The translations under genes were made by a program, and so were the position numbers. Shown here piece by piece: positions 1 to 6,135 of a DNA stretch of 6,165 bases (the first letter of the stretch is position 1; every line of letters begins with the position of its first letter). Origin of the DNA: Treponema sp. (GTDB taxonomy: Bacteria > Spirochaetota > Spirochaetia > Treponematales > Breznakiellaceae); assembly GCA_031255615.1 (NCBI GenBank), contig JAIRSD010000196.1, forward strand, positions 1 to 6,165, in the 5' to 3' direction. A model generated the notes under the pieces. That model was not told the origin of the DNA and searched no databases. It was given only the letters and a program-made list of their open reading frames with translations.

Positions 1-1197
1 CATGAGGAAAAGACCGGGGCGGGTATTGCGGACTGCCTTGAGGCCTGGCAGGTTCCCCACGAAACGGGCCGCGCCCTCCGGGGGGTTACCTGTAGTTTTG
101 CCGGGAACGGGCCGGGCTACCATGTGGCCCTTATCGCCGACATTGACGCCCTGCTTGTCCAAAAGGAGGGAAGGCCCGCGGCCTTTCATTCCTGCGGCCA
201 CAGTATCCAGACTGTCGCGCTGCTCAACCTGATCCACGCCTTTGCGGAAACAGAGATTCTGCGCCAGCTTCCCGGCAGGGTGTCCTGTATCTTTGTGCCG
301 GCGGAGGAATTTATCGAGATTGGGGAACGCAAAAAGATGAAGGCCGCCGGCCTTATCAAGGGGCTGTCGGGGAAACAGCACCTGATTGCCGAAGGCTATT
401 TCGACGATATTGACGCGGTCCTTTCCTGCCACGTGATGAACCCCGATCCCCGCCGGCCCGGGCTTCTCTTTGACGCGGGCACGTCCTTAAGCGGCTTTCT
501 CCACAAGCGCGTGGAATTCAGGGGCCGGGACGCCCACGCCGGGGCCGCCCCCCATGTGGGAAGGAACGCCCTCCACGGCGCCAGCCTGGCGCTTACCGCC
601 CTGCAGATGCTGAAGGACACCTTCCCCCCGGAGGCGGGAGTGCGGCTCCACCCCATACTTTCTGAGGGGGGCGGTACTTCGGTGAACATCATTCCCTCCT
701 ACGCGGTACTGGAAACCTACCTGCGGGCCCGGGACCGGGAGAATTTGATGGAAATATCGGACAAACTGGATGTGCTTTTTGAATCCTGCGCCCGGGCCCT
801 GGAACTTGACTGCGGCCTTACGACAACGCCGGGCTATCTTCCCTTCATCCAGAACCCGGAACTGGTAAAGCTGGGGACGGAGCATATTAAGGCCCTCTGC
901 GCGGCCCTTGGCCGTGACGAAAGCGCCTATGTCCTGGGCGAGTCCAGCGGCGCATCCGGGGATCACGGCGACCTTGCTGCCCTGATGCCGGTGTTCCAGC
1001 TTGGCTTTACCGGGATCCGGGGCAGGATACACAGCGATGATTTCGCGGTGGACGATCCGGTTCATGTCTACGAGCATACCGCCCTTATATTGGGGGGGAT
1101 GACCCTGGACCTGCTGCTCCGCCCGGAAACCCAGGTCCGCTACCCGGACCGGGCCCGGCGGAAAGAGGCATACCTGCGGGACTGGCTGCGCCCGTAG
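1..1197 (+). CDS. M20-family (M20D-like) metal-dependent amidohydrolase, 5' end cut off by window edge
   Basis: The frame is open from base 1 to the TAG at 1195-1197, giving 398 residues without the true start. The first residues read HEEKTGAGI, matching the N-terminal HPE-x-GxEE-x-T region of M20 hydrolases, so the GTG at 124 is internal. Counting codons from base 1: ADIDALL follows, then the metal-ligand motif HSCGH (Cys65, His67), the catalytic and metal Glu pair in PAEE (Glu102-Glu103), a ligand His in SCHV (His144), the lid-domain stretch with AHAGAAPHVGRNAL (His179 onward), and the final ligand His in GRIHSDDF (His344). All expected metal ligands are present, so it is probably active. 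M20D enzymes hydrolyse amide bonds of N-acyl amino acids, aminobenzoyl-glutamate, auxin conjugates and similar compounds; I cannot choose among these. The Asp usual after CGH is Ser here. It has no signal peptide in view, and it converges on the transporter operon. Confidence 0.88.
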   Translation, partial: HEEKTGAGIADCLEAWQVPHETGRALRGVTCSFAGNGPGYHVALIADIDALLVQKEGRPAAFHSCGHSIQTVALLNLIHAFAETEILRQLPGRVSCIFVPAEEFIEIGERKKMKAAGLIKGLSGKQHLIAEGYFDDIDAVLSCHVMNPDPRRPGLLFDAGTSLSGFLHKRVEFRGRDAHAGAAPHVGRNALHGASLALTALQMLKDTFPPEAGVRLHPILSEGGGTSVNIIPSYAVLETYLRARDRENLMEISDKLDVLFESCARALELDCGLTTTPGYLPFIQNPELVKLGTEHIKALCAALGRDESAYVLGESSGASGDHGDLAALMPVFQLGFTGIRGRIHSDDFAVDDPVHVYEHTALILGGMTLDLLLRPETQVRYPDRARRKEAYLRDWLRP

Positions 1198-1232
1198 GGG
1201 CGTTTCCGGGGGCGGGCGGTTTCAGCCCGATA
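1198..1232. other. Short convergent intergenic gap with a weak hairpin
   Basis: The 35 bases separate the stop codons of the hydrolase (+) and permease 2 (-). CGGGC at 1213-1217 can pair with GCCCG at 1225-1229 around a 7-base loop. Neither strand has a T-run directly after the stem, so it is at best a poor intrinsic terminator. It could serve both converging transcripts, but I would not call it one from the sequence alone. Confidence 0.25.
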
Positions 1233-2150
1233 CTACCGGCTTGTCTTTTTTCGTAACAGGGACCAACTGTACATGATGAGTCCCACAAAGACCGCCACCG
1301 ACGGCAGGGCCGTCACCAATTCCGAAGGAATATTCTCAAGCTGCAGGATGTTGCCGATGGCGTTGAAAATGCCGAACAGGAAGGATGTCAGAACCGTGGG
1401 GGCAACCTGGGAGCGGCCCATGGCGCTGGCCGCGATGGCAATCCAGCCCCGGCCCGCCACCATATTGCGGGTAAACATGGAAAGGTAGCCCATCGACATA
1501 TAGGCCCCGCCGAAACCCGCCAGCAGTCCCGAAAGGCACAGGCTGATAAACTGCACCCGCTTTACCTTAATGGCCACGGAGGCCGCCGCCTGGGCATTTT
1601 CCCCCACCGCCCTGATATGCTTTCCCAGCCGCGTTTTGGACAGGAGCAGCCAGGTAAACAGCACGGCGATCCAACTGCCGTAGACCAGCAGATTCTGGCC
1701 GGAAACCATTTCCCCCAGTACCGGAATGTGCCGTACCACGGGGATATGGAGCAGGGGGAGCTGTTTGCTTGCCAGGGCCGCGGAATTTCCCTTCTGCCCC
1801 GAGGCAAGGTACAGCAGGTACACGGAAAATTTGGACGCGAAAAGGTTAAGGGCAATACCCCCCATGATGATGCTGGTACCCAGATACAGGTTAAGGTATG
1901 CCATGAAGGCGCTGAACAGCACCCCCACCAGGATCGCGCACAGAAGTCCTACCGCCGCGCTTTGGGACCAGGCGGAAAAGAGGACCCCCGCCAGGGCGGA
2001 CATCAGCATGGTCCCCTCCATGGCGATATTGCTTACCCCGGCCCGGCTGGAGATCACGTTCCCCATGGCCGCGAAAAGAAGGGGGGTGGTTACCCGCAGG
2101 ATGGCGTAGCCAAAGGCGGGGGAAAGAAAGAGGCCCCACAGTCCGTTCAT
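1233..2150 (-). CDS. ABC importer inner-membrane permease 2, BPD_transp_2 family (YufQ/NupQ-like)
   Basis: This 305-residue, strongly hydrophobic protein is predicted to span the inner membrane many times and to form half of the translocation channel with permease 1. Family motifs are clear: SSRAGVSNIAMEG (residues 34-46, the counterpart of the usual ERGGVVNIGLEG), a cytoplasmic segment IRAVGENAQAAASVAI near residues 178-195 that resembles the ATPase-contacting loop, and FTRNMVAGRGWIAIAASAMG further on. Length is normal for the YufQ/COG1079 group. The start ATG (2148-2150) overlaps the permease 1 stop as ATGA and is preceded by GGAGG at 2158-2162 with a 7-base gap, which supports both the start and translational coupling. 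It is the last gene of the operon and stops with TAG. Substrate is probably a nucleoside by family, but the permease sequence does not prove it. Confidence 0.93.
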   Translation of the reverse strand: MNGLWGLFLSPAFGYAILRVTTPLLFAAMGNVISSRAGVSNIAMEGTMLMSALAGVLFSAWSQSAAVGLLCAILVGVLFSAFMAYLNLYLGTSIIMGGIALNLFASKFSVYLLYLASGQKGNSAALASKQLPLLHIPVVRHIPVLGEMVSGQNLLVYGSWIAVLFTWLLLSKTRLGKHIRAVGENAQAAASVAIKVKRVQFISLCLSGLLAGFGGAYMSMGYLSMFTRNMVAGRGWIAIAASAMGRSQVAPTVLTSFLFGIFNAIGNILQLENIPSELVTALPSVAVFVGLIMYSWSLLRKKTSR

Positions 2151-3238
2151 CGGGCGGCCTCCGTCAGGGCGGCGGATCCGGCGGCGCCGCTTTTCAGCGC
2201 GTCCCGGCGGTTCAGGGCCTTAAGGAGGAAATCCGCGGTGATCATCAGCACCAGCACCATTTCCACAATGGACACCATTTCTACCGGCACATCGGTACTG
2301 CGGGCCATAATATCCGCCCCGGTCCGCAGATAGGCCAGCACAAAGGCCGCGGCAAAGGAGCCCAGGGGGTTGTTCCTGCCCAGCATGGCAACCAGGCATC
2401 CGTCAAAGCCGTAGCCCGGCAGGGCGGACCAGGTAAAACGGGTGAACAGACTCATCAGGTGAACCGCCGCCCCCATCCCCGCCAGGGAGCCGGACAGAAA
2501 ATGTACGATGAGCGTCAGGCTGAAAATGCTCATCCCCGAATACACGGCAAAATCCTTGTTAAGGCCCGTCATTTTGATCAGGTAGCCCAGCCTGGTACGG
2601 GACATGACGAACCACACCGCCAGAACGGCGGCCAGGAGCAGGCAGATTCCCGTGGTAACCCGGGTGCGGGGTATGATCACCGGAAGCCGGGCGGTGTCCA
2701 GAAACAGCGCCGAGGCAACGCCTGTCACTTCCAGGTCCCTGAACTGTACTTTCAGCAGATAAAAGCCCACCCCAAAAAAAATCGTGTTCAGCATAAGGGA
2801 AGTAACCAGTTCGTTGGCGTTGTACTTTGCCTTGAAAAACCCGGAAATACAGGCCAAAAGGCCGCCGAACAGGGAAGCGGACAGAATAACTATGGTCTGG
2901 TGGACCAGGCTTGTGCCCAGGGGCTTGGTGGCAAGAACCGCCGCCAGCAGCCCTGCGATGTAAAAAATCCCCTCCCCCCCCAGGTTAAAAAGCCCGGAGC
3001 GGAACAGCAGCGCCGTGCTGATCCCCGAAAAGGCCAGGGGCACCATAAGTTCCACCACATTCCCAAAGTAGCGGACGTTGGTAAGGGGGGAAAAAAGCAT
3101 TTTCCCAAAGGCGGTAAGGGGTTCGGAACTGGTCAGGGCCAGGACGCCGTAGGAAATAACCAGGGCGATAAGGACCGCCGCCGTCGTCTGGATTGAGGAG
3201 TTTTTATAACGCCGCAGCATTAATCCGCCGGTGATCAT
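2147..3238 (-). CDS. ABC importer inner-membrane permease 1, BPD_transp_2 family (YufP/NupP-like)
   Basis: This 363-residue multi-pass membrane protein is the larger permease of the pair, as is usual for YufP/COG4603. Residues 17-36 form the first membrane segment after a short basic N-terminus. Family motifs: FRSGLFNLGGEG (79-90), KAKYNANELVTSLMLNTI in the middle, and LPGYGFDGCLVAMLGRNNPLG near the C-terminus. The tail after the last membrane segment is hydrophilic and Ala-rich. The ATG at 3236-3238 overlaps the ATPase TGA as ATGA and has AAAGAGG at 3244-3250 with a 5-base gap; the alternative ATG at residue 7 has only GGCGG four bases upstream, so I prefer the first. The gene contains long single-base runs, including eight G inside the conserved NLGGEG motif, but the frame stays open throughout. 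It should form the heteromeric channel with permease 2. Confidence 0.93.
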   Translation of the reverse strand: MITGGLMLRRYKNSSIQTTAAVLIALVISYGVLALTSSEPLTAFGKMLFSPLTNVRYFGNVVELMVPLAFSGISTALLFRSGLFNLGGEGIFYIAGLLAAVLATKPLGTSLVHQTIVILSASLFGGLLACISGFFKAKYNANELVTSLMLNTIFFGVGFYLLKVQFRDLEVTGVASALFLDTARLPVIIPRTRVTTGICLLLAAVLAVWFVMSRTRLGYLIKMTGLNKDFAVYSGMSIFSLTLIVHFLSGSLAGMGAAVHLMSLFTRFTWSALPGYGFDGCLVAMLGRNNPLGSFAAAFVLAYLRTGADIMARSTDVPVEMVSIVEMVLVLMITADFLLKALNRRDALKSGAAGSAALTEAAR

Positions 3239-4767
3239 GATTGCCTCTTTATGCCCAGCATATACAGTCCCAGTTCCTGTTCGCTTAAGGATCCGGGATT
3301 GTCGAAGAGGGCCGCGATTTCGCCGGAATACATCACCATAAGCCGGTCGCTCATGGCCAGGGCTTCCCCCAGGTCGGCGCTTAAGAGCAGGATTGCCTTG
3401 CCCGAATTCCGCAGTCCGATCAGGATTTTATGGATCGCGTTGGCGGAACCGATATCAACCCCCCGGGTGGGCTGTTCGGCAATAAGAAAATCAGGGTCCG
3501 CGTTGGCCTCCCGGGCAACCACCACCTTTTGGATATTCCCCCCGGAAAGGGAGGACAGGGGGGCGTCAATGCCCTGGCAGAGGATGGAAAACCGCTCCAC
3601 CAGGCCGGCGCAGGCGGCGCCGATGGCCCGCTGGTCCATCCTGTAGGGTTTATTCAGGGAAGGCCGGTCATAGTAACTGGCGATGAGGTTTTCCGCCACC
3701 GTGGCCCTGCCGGCAATCCCCTGCCGCATCCGGTCCTCCGGTATGTAGGCGGTCTTTGCCTTTTTGCGAATTTCCTTAATGCTTTTGTCCCCAAGGCTTA
3801 TGCCGTTCACCATGATGGTTCCCCCGCCGGGTTTTTTATAGCCAAACAGGACTTCCACCAGTTCCGTCTGGCCGTTTCCCTCCACGCCGATAACCCCAAG
3901 AATTTCCCCGGCGTGGATCGTAAACGAAATATCCTTTAGTTTGTTTATTTTTTCTACGGCCAGGGAAAGGTTCTTTACCTCGACACAGGGTTTTGTGTGG
4001 GAAATCCGCTGTTTGATGCCGCTGTACTCATACTCAACCTTCCGCCCGATCATCATTTCCGATACGTCCTCAACGCTTACCCCGGCGGTTTCCATGGTCC
4101 CCAGGCTTTCGCCCCGGCGGATGACCGTGATCCGGTCGCTTATCTCCTTTACCTCTTTCAGCTTATGGGAAATGAAAATGATTGTGTGCCCCTGTTCCTT
4201 AAAATCCTTAAGCCGGATAAACAGTTGATCCGTTTCCTGGGGGGTAAGTACCGCCGTGGGCTCGTCCAAAATAAGTATGGTGGCCCCTTTGTAGAGCAGC
4301 TTGAGAATTTCAACCTTCTGTTTAACGCCGACTCCCAGGCTGCTTACCTGGTCGTCCAGGGGCAGATCGAAACCGTAGCGGCCGCATAGTTCCCTGGCCC
4401 GGTTTCTGCTTTCCCGCTCCGACAGAAAACCGAACCGGGTTGCCTCGCAGCCCAGGCTGATATTTTCAAAAACCGTGAAAGAAGGGACCAGCATAAAGTG
4501 CTGGTGTACCATGCCGATACCCACGGCAATCGAATCGGCGGGGGAGGAAAACCGCAGTTCCTTCCCTTTGTACAGAATAGCTCCCGTTGTCGGCTGCACC
4601 AGGCCGAACAGAATACTCATCAGGGTTGTTTTTCCCGCCCCGTTTTCGCCCACAATCGCGTGAATTTCCCCCTGGCGGAACCCCATGGCGATATTCCGGT
4701 TGGCGACTACGCCGTTATCATAGACCTTGGTAATGTTTTTTAATTCCAGCAACGGCTCCGCGTCCAT
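3235..4767 (-). CDS. ABC importer ATPase with two fused nucleotide-binding domains (YufO/NupO-like)
   Basis: This 510-residue cytoplasmic protein energises the importer. Domain 1 (about 1-245) has a canonical Walker A GENGAGKT (40-47), Q-loop Gln89, Walker B ILILDEP (Asp168, Glu169) and switch His201; its signature reads LGVG (144-147) rather than LSVG or LSGG. Domain 2 (about 260-505) has a degenerate Walker A GVEGNGQT (294-301, Lys replaced by Gln300), a canonical signature LSGGN (407-411), a changed Walker B IAEQP (Glu431-Gln432 in place of Asp-Glu) and LLSADL where the switch His would be. Domain 2 degeneracy is typical of the sugar/nucleoside (RbsA, YufO) ATPases. Length and TPQE/PTRGVDIG motifs fit YufO/COG3845. 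The ATG has AAGGAG at 4775-4780 with a 7-base gap. The stop overlaps the permease 1 start. A 142-base spacer separates it from the binding-protein gene. Confidence 0.95.
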   Translation of the reverse strand: MDAEPLLELKNITKVYDNGVVANRNIAMGFRQGEIHAIVGENGAGKTTLMSILFGLVQPTTGAILYKGKELRFSSPADSIAVGIGMVHQHFMLVPSFTVFENISLGCEATRFGFLSERESRNRARELCGRYGFDLPLDDQVSSLGVGVKQKVEILKLLYKGATILILDEPTAVLTPQETDQLFIRLKDFKEQGHTIIFISHKLKEVKEISDRITVIRRGESLGTMETAGVSVEDVSEMMIGRKVEYEYSGIKQRISHTKPCVEVKNLSLAVEKINKLKDISFTIHAGEILGVIGVEGNGQTELVEVLFGYKKPGGGTIMVNGISLGDKSIKEIRKKAKTAYIPEDRMRQGIAGRATVAENLIASYYDRPSLNKPYRMDQRAIGAACAGLVERFSILCQGIDAPLSSLSGGNIQKVVVAREANADPDFLIAEQPTRGVDIGSANAIHKILIGLRNSGKAILLLSADLGEALAMSDRLMVMYSGEIAALFDNPGSLSEQELGLYMLGIKRQS

Positions 4768-4784
4768 GGGTATACTCCTTGCGC

Positions 4785-4814
4785 AAAAACGGGAACGCCT
4801 GTTCCGCCGGGAAC
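4785..4814 (-). terminator. Possible attenuator: alternating complementary segments ending in a T-run before the ATPase gene
   Basis: Read on the - strand the order is GTTCC (4814-4810), CGGC, GGAAC (4805-4801), AGGC, GTTCC (4796-4792), CG, then TTTTT (4789-4785). The central GGAAC can pair with either flanking GTTCC, each with a 4-base loop, so two hairpins exclude each other. The downstream one is followed within two bases by a T-run, which resembles an intrinsic terminator; the upstream one would act as an antiterminator. The stems are only 5 bp, so termination would be partial at best. The T-run ends five bases before the AAGGAG of the ATPase gene. A plausible role is lowering ATPase and permease expression relative to the binding protein. 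The repeats are seen directly; the function is inferred. Confidence 0.35.
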
Positions 4815-4908
4815 GAATGCCCGCCCCGGCTGTGGAACAAGTCCGGCCTTAAGGGAAATAAGGGAAAGGGCTGCCCGGCCTGTGGTCTAAGCGGCCCCCC
4901 GCGTTCCC
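4791..4908. repeat. Long-range 8-base inverted repeat across the binding-protein/ATPase spacer
   Basis: GGGAACGC at 4791-4798 is exactly complementary to GCGTTCCC at 4901-4908. In the - strand transcript the first copy met lies just after the binding-protein stop codon, and its partner overlaps the last arm of the attenuator-like structure, so this pairing would compete with the short terminator-like stem. Eight bases over a 102-base separation in GC-rich DNA could be chance. Confidence 0.3.
4851..4868. repeat. Imperfect 9-base tandem repeat in the intergenic spacer
   Basis: AAGGGAAAT (4851-4859) is followed directly by AAGGGAAAG (4860-4868), one mismatch in nine. On the transcribed strand this is a pyrimidine-rich stretch of CCCTT units, likely unstructured. 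I can assign no role. Confidence 0.4.
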
Positions 4909-4909
4909 C

Positions 4910-6016
4910 TTAGGGTTTTACCGCATCCCGGAAGGCGCTGATGGCGGCGGCGTCCATCTCGAAGGCAGTGGGAATCTTCACCGTCCCGGTCCTCAGCTTG
5001 TCCTCCTGGGCGCTGACCTCGGCCTTTACCCCGGCGCTCAGGGCGCTTTCGTAAAATTCGTTCTTCGCGATTCCCACCCCGTTGTCCTGGTACGTGTACT
5101 TTACGTGCCGGCCCCAGGGCAGGTTTCCGTCCCTGGCCCCCTGGACCGCCAGCAGGATCGTTTTATCGATGGTCTTGTAACCGGAGGTGATGATCCGTTT
5201 GGACTTTTCAGGATCGCTTGCCTTAAAGAGCATGGCCTGATCGCTGTCAACCCCAATGACGTACTGGTTCAGTTCCTTGGCGGCGTCAATGACCCCGTTC
5301 CCCGCGTTCCCCGCGCAGGCGAATATCACGTCGCAGCCGGACTTGTACTGGTTAAGGGCGATTTCCTTGGCCGTCGCCACGTCCTGGAATCCCCCCACGT
5401 AGGACACCGCAACCTTGATGGCGGGGTTTACCGACCGGGCGCCCTCAACATAGCCCACCATAAAGTCGTTGATTCCGGGAATGTCCATGCCGCCGATGAA
5501 GCCTATCGTTGCCTGAGGATTCGCCAGCTCCATGGTTGAGCTGGTGGTGGCCGCGGCAACGATGCCGCAGAGGTAGCCAATCTCGTTGGTGGCGTAGAAC
5601 ATCGAGTACACGTTGGGCAGTTCCGGGGAGGTTTCAATATCAAAGTTGATAAATTTCTGGTCGGGATACTGCTCCGCCGCGGCGTTGAGATGGGGGGCAA
5701 TCTGCCAGTTGCAGCTTAGGATCACATCGTAGCCCTGTTCGGCGGCGTCAAGAAAGTAGGATTCCCATTTGGAATCATCGGTCCCGATTTCGATAATCCT
5801 GGTTCGCACGTCGGGCAAATTCCTGTTTATTTCCCCCATGCCCGCCGCCGCCAGATCAAAGAAACTCTGATCCCCCAGGTAGGGAATCAGCAGGGCCACG
5901 GAGAAGGGTTTTGCCTCGGGCGCGGTTCCCGAGTCCCTCCTGCCCCCCGCGAAAACCGGCGCGGTCGCGCAGACCACCGCCAGCAGTACCACCGCCGCCT
6001 TGAATAGCCGTTTCAT
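4910..6016 (-). CDS. Periplasmic substrate-binding protein of the BMP/Med (PnrA-like) family
   Basis: This 368-residue protein should bind the transported ligand outside the inner membrane. Residues 1-23 form a signal peptide: basic MKRLFK, a hydrophobic stretch, then VFA before GGRRDS, a good signal peptidase I site (after Ala23). There is no clear lipobox; Cys16 is preceded by AVV and lies inside the hydrophobic core. The BMP fold follows from about residue 38: GDQSF (48-52), KFINFDIE (121-128), ATNEIGYLCG (142-151), the hallmark GFIGGMDIPGINDFMVGYVEGA (172-193), GCDVIFACAGNAGNGVIDAAKE (227-248), YVIGVDSDQ (252-260) and GYKTIDK near residue 280. Length fits the family. Known members bind nucleosides (T. 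pallidum PnrA, B. subtilis NupN); simple sugar is a common but weaker label. The ATG has AGGAGG at 6024-6029 with a 7-base gap, the strongest ribosome site here, consistent with high expression as first gene of the operon. Confidence 0.93.
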   Translation of the reverse strand: MKRLFKAAVVLLAVVCATAPVFAGGRRDSGTAPEAKPFSVALLIPYLGDQSFFDLAAAGMGEINRNLPDVRTRIIEIGTDDSKWESYFLDAAEQGYDVILSCNWQIAPHLNAAAEQYPDQKFINFDIETSPELPNVYSMFYATNEIGYLCGIVAAATTSSTMELANPQATIGFIGGMDIPGINDFMVGYVEGARSVNPAIKVAVSYVGGFQDVATAKEIALNQYKSGCDVIFACAGNAGNGVIDAAKELNQYVIGVDSDQAMLFKASDPEKSKRIITSGYKTIDKTILLAVQGARDGNLPWGRHVKYTYQDNGVGIAKNEFYESALSAGVKAEVSAQEDKLRTGTVKIPTAFEMDAAAISAFRDAVKP

Positions 6017-6023
6017 ATAACAT

Positions 6024-6029
6024 CCTCCT
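6024..6029 (-). promoter_or_regulatory. Strong ribosome binding site of the binding-protein gene
   Basis: AGGAGG on the - strand lies 7 bases before the ATG at 6016-6014. It fixes the start of the signal peptide. No complementary CCTCC is seen in the upstream 100 bases of the transcript, so it is probably not masked by a local hairpin. Confidence 0.8.
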
Positions 6030-6073
6030 GCTTAATGGGCCGGCCGGGCGAATCCCGTCCGTCCCTATCGTTC

Positions 6074-6092
6074 TTTACGCGTTCCGCGTAAA
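6074..6092. promoter_or_regulatory. Perfect 8+3+8 palindrome upstream of the operon: candidate operator or stem-loop
   Basis: TTTACGCG (6074-6081) and CGCGTAAA (6085-6092) are exact inverted copies around the spacer TTC. The element lies 58 bases upstream of the binding-protein start. As DNA it looks like a binding site for a dimeric repressor or activator; as RNA it would make a stable stem with a 3-base loop in the leader. On the - strand its first arm, TTTACG, also resembles a -35 box, but 17 bases on only a weak GATAGG follows. No regulator gene is in the window, so I cannot name the protein. Confidence 0.55.
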
Positions 6093-6103
6093 TTTTCCCC
6101 ATC

Positions 6104-6120
6104 GTCCCCGCTGGGGGAAC
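6104..6120 (-). promoter_or_regulatory. Second small hairpin in the leader region
   Basis: On the - strand GTTCCCC, a CAGC loop region and GGGGAC can fold: four C-G pairs, one T-A pair, a bulged T and a closing G-C pair. It sits just upstream of the perfect palindrome. No T-run follows it, so it is not an obvious terminator. I do not recognise a riboswitch class in this leader. Confidence 0.3.
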
Positions 6121-6129
6121 TCGTAATCT

Positions 6130-6135
6130 ATCATA
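6130..6135 (-). promoter_or_regulatory. Possible -10 box (TATGAT) for the transporter operon
   Basis: TATGAT on the - strand matches five of six positions of the sigma-70 consensus TATAAT and lies in the most AT-rich part of the right-hand region. No convincing -35 element is found 15-18 bases upstream, where the sequence is GC-rich (GGGCCCTG), and there is no TG extension. If used, transcription would begin around 6122-6125, leaving a leader of about 105-110 bases that includes both hairpins. Confidence 0.3.

Noticed and set aside
487..1077. - strand open frame of 196 codons antisense to the hydrolase
   Set aside because: The opposite strand carries all the catalytic motifs of an M20 enzyme; this frame shows no domain.
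124..1197. Hydrolase gene starting at the GTG of position 124
   Set aside because: The same frame is open to base 1 and encodes conserved M20 N-terminal sequence upstream of this codon.
1213..1229. Bidirectional terminator between the converging genes
   Set aside because: The stem is 5 bp with a 7-base loop and no T-run follows directly on either strand, so it is recorded only as a weak hairpin.
1617..2333. Long + strand open frame of 238 codons antisense to the permeases
   Set aside because: It spans the junction of two well-supported - strand genes, has low-complexity Gly/Gln/His-rich composition and no recognisable domain; it is a by-product of GC-rich coding on the other strand.
2459..3196. 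Long + strand open frame of 245 codons antisense to permease 1
   Set aside because: Composition is rich in Gln, Gly, Lys and His with no hydrophobic core or motif, and it lies wholly within a convincing permease gene.
3430..3939. + strand open frame antisense to the ATPase
   Set aside because: It is a shadow of the second ATPase domain, whose motifs are clear on the other strand.
6038..6045. GGCCGGCC palindrome as an operator
   Set aside because: An 8-base GC-only palindrome is expected by chance in DNA this GC-rich, and it overlaps a further local GC repeat with no regulatory pattern.
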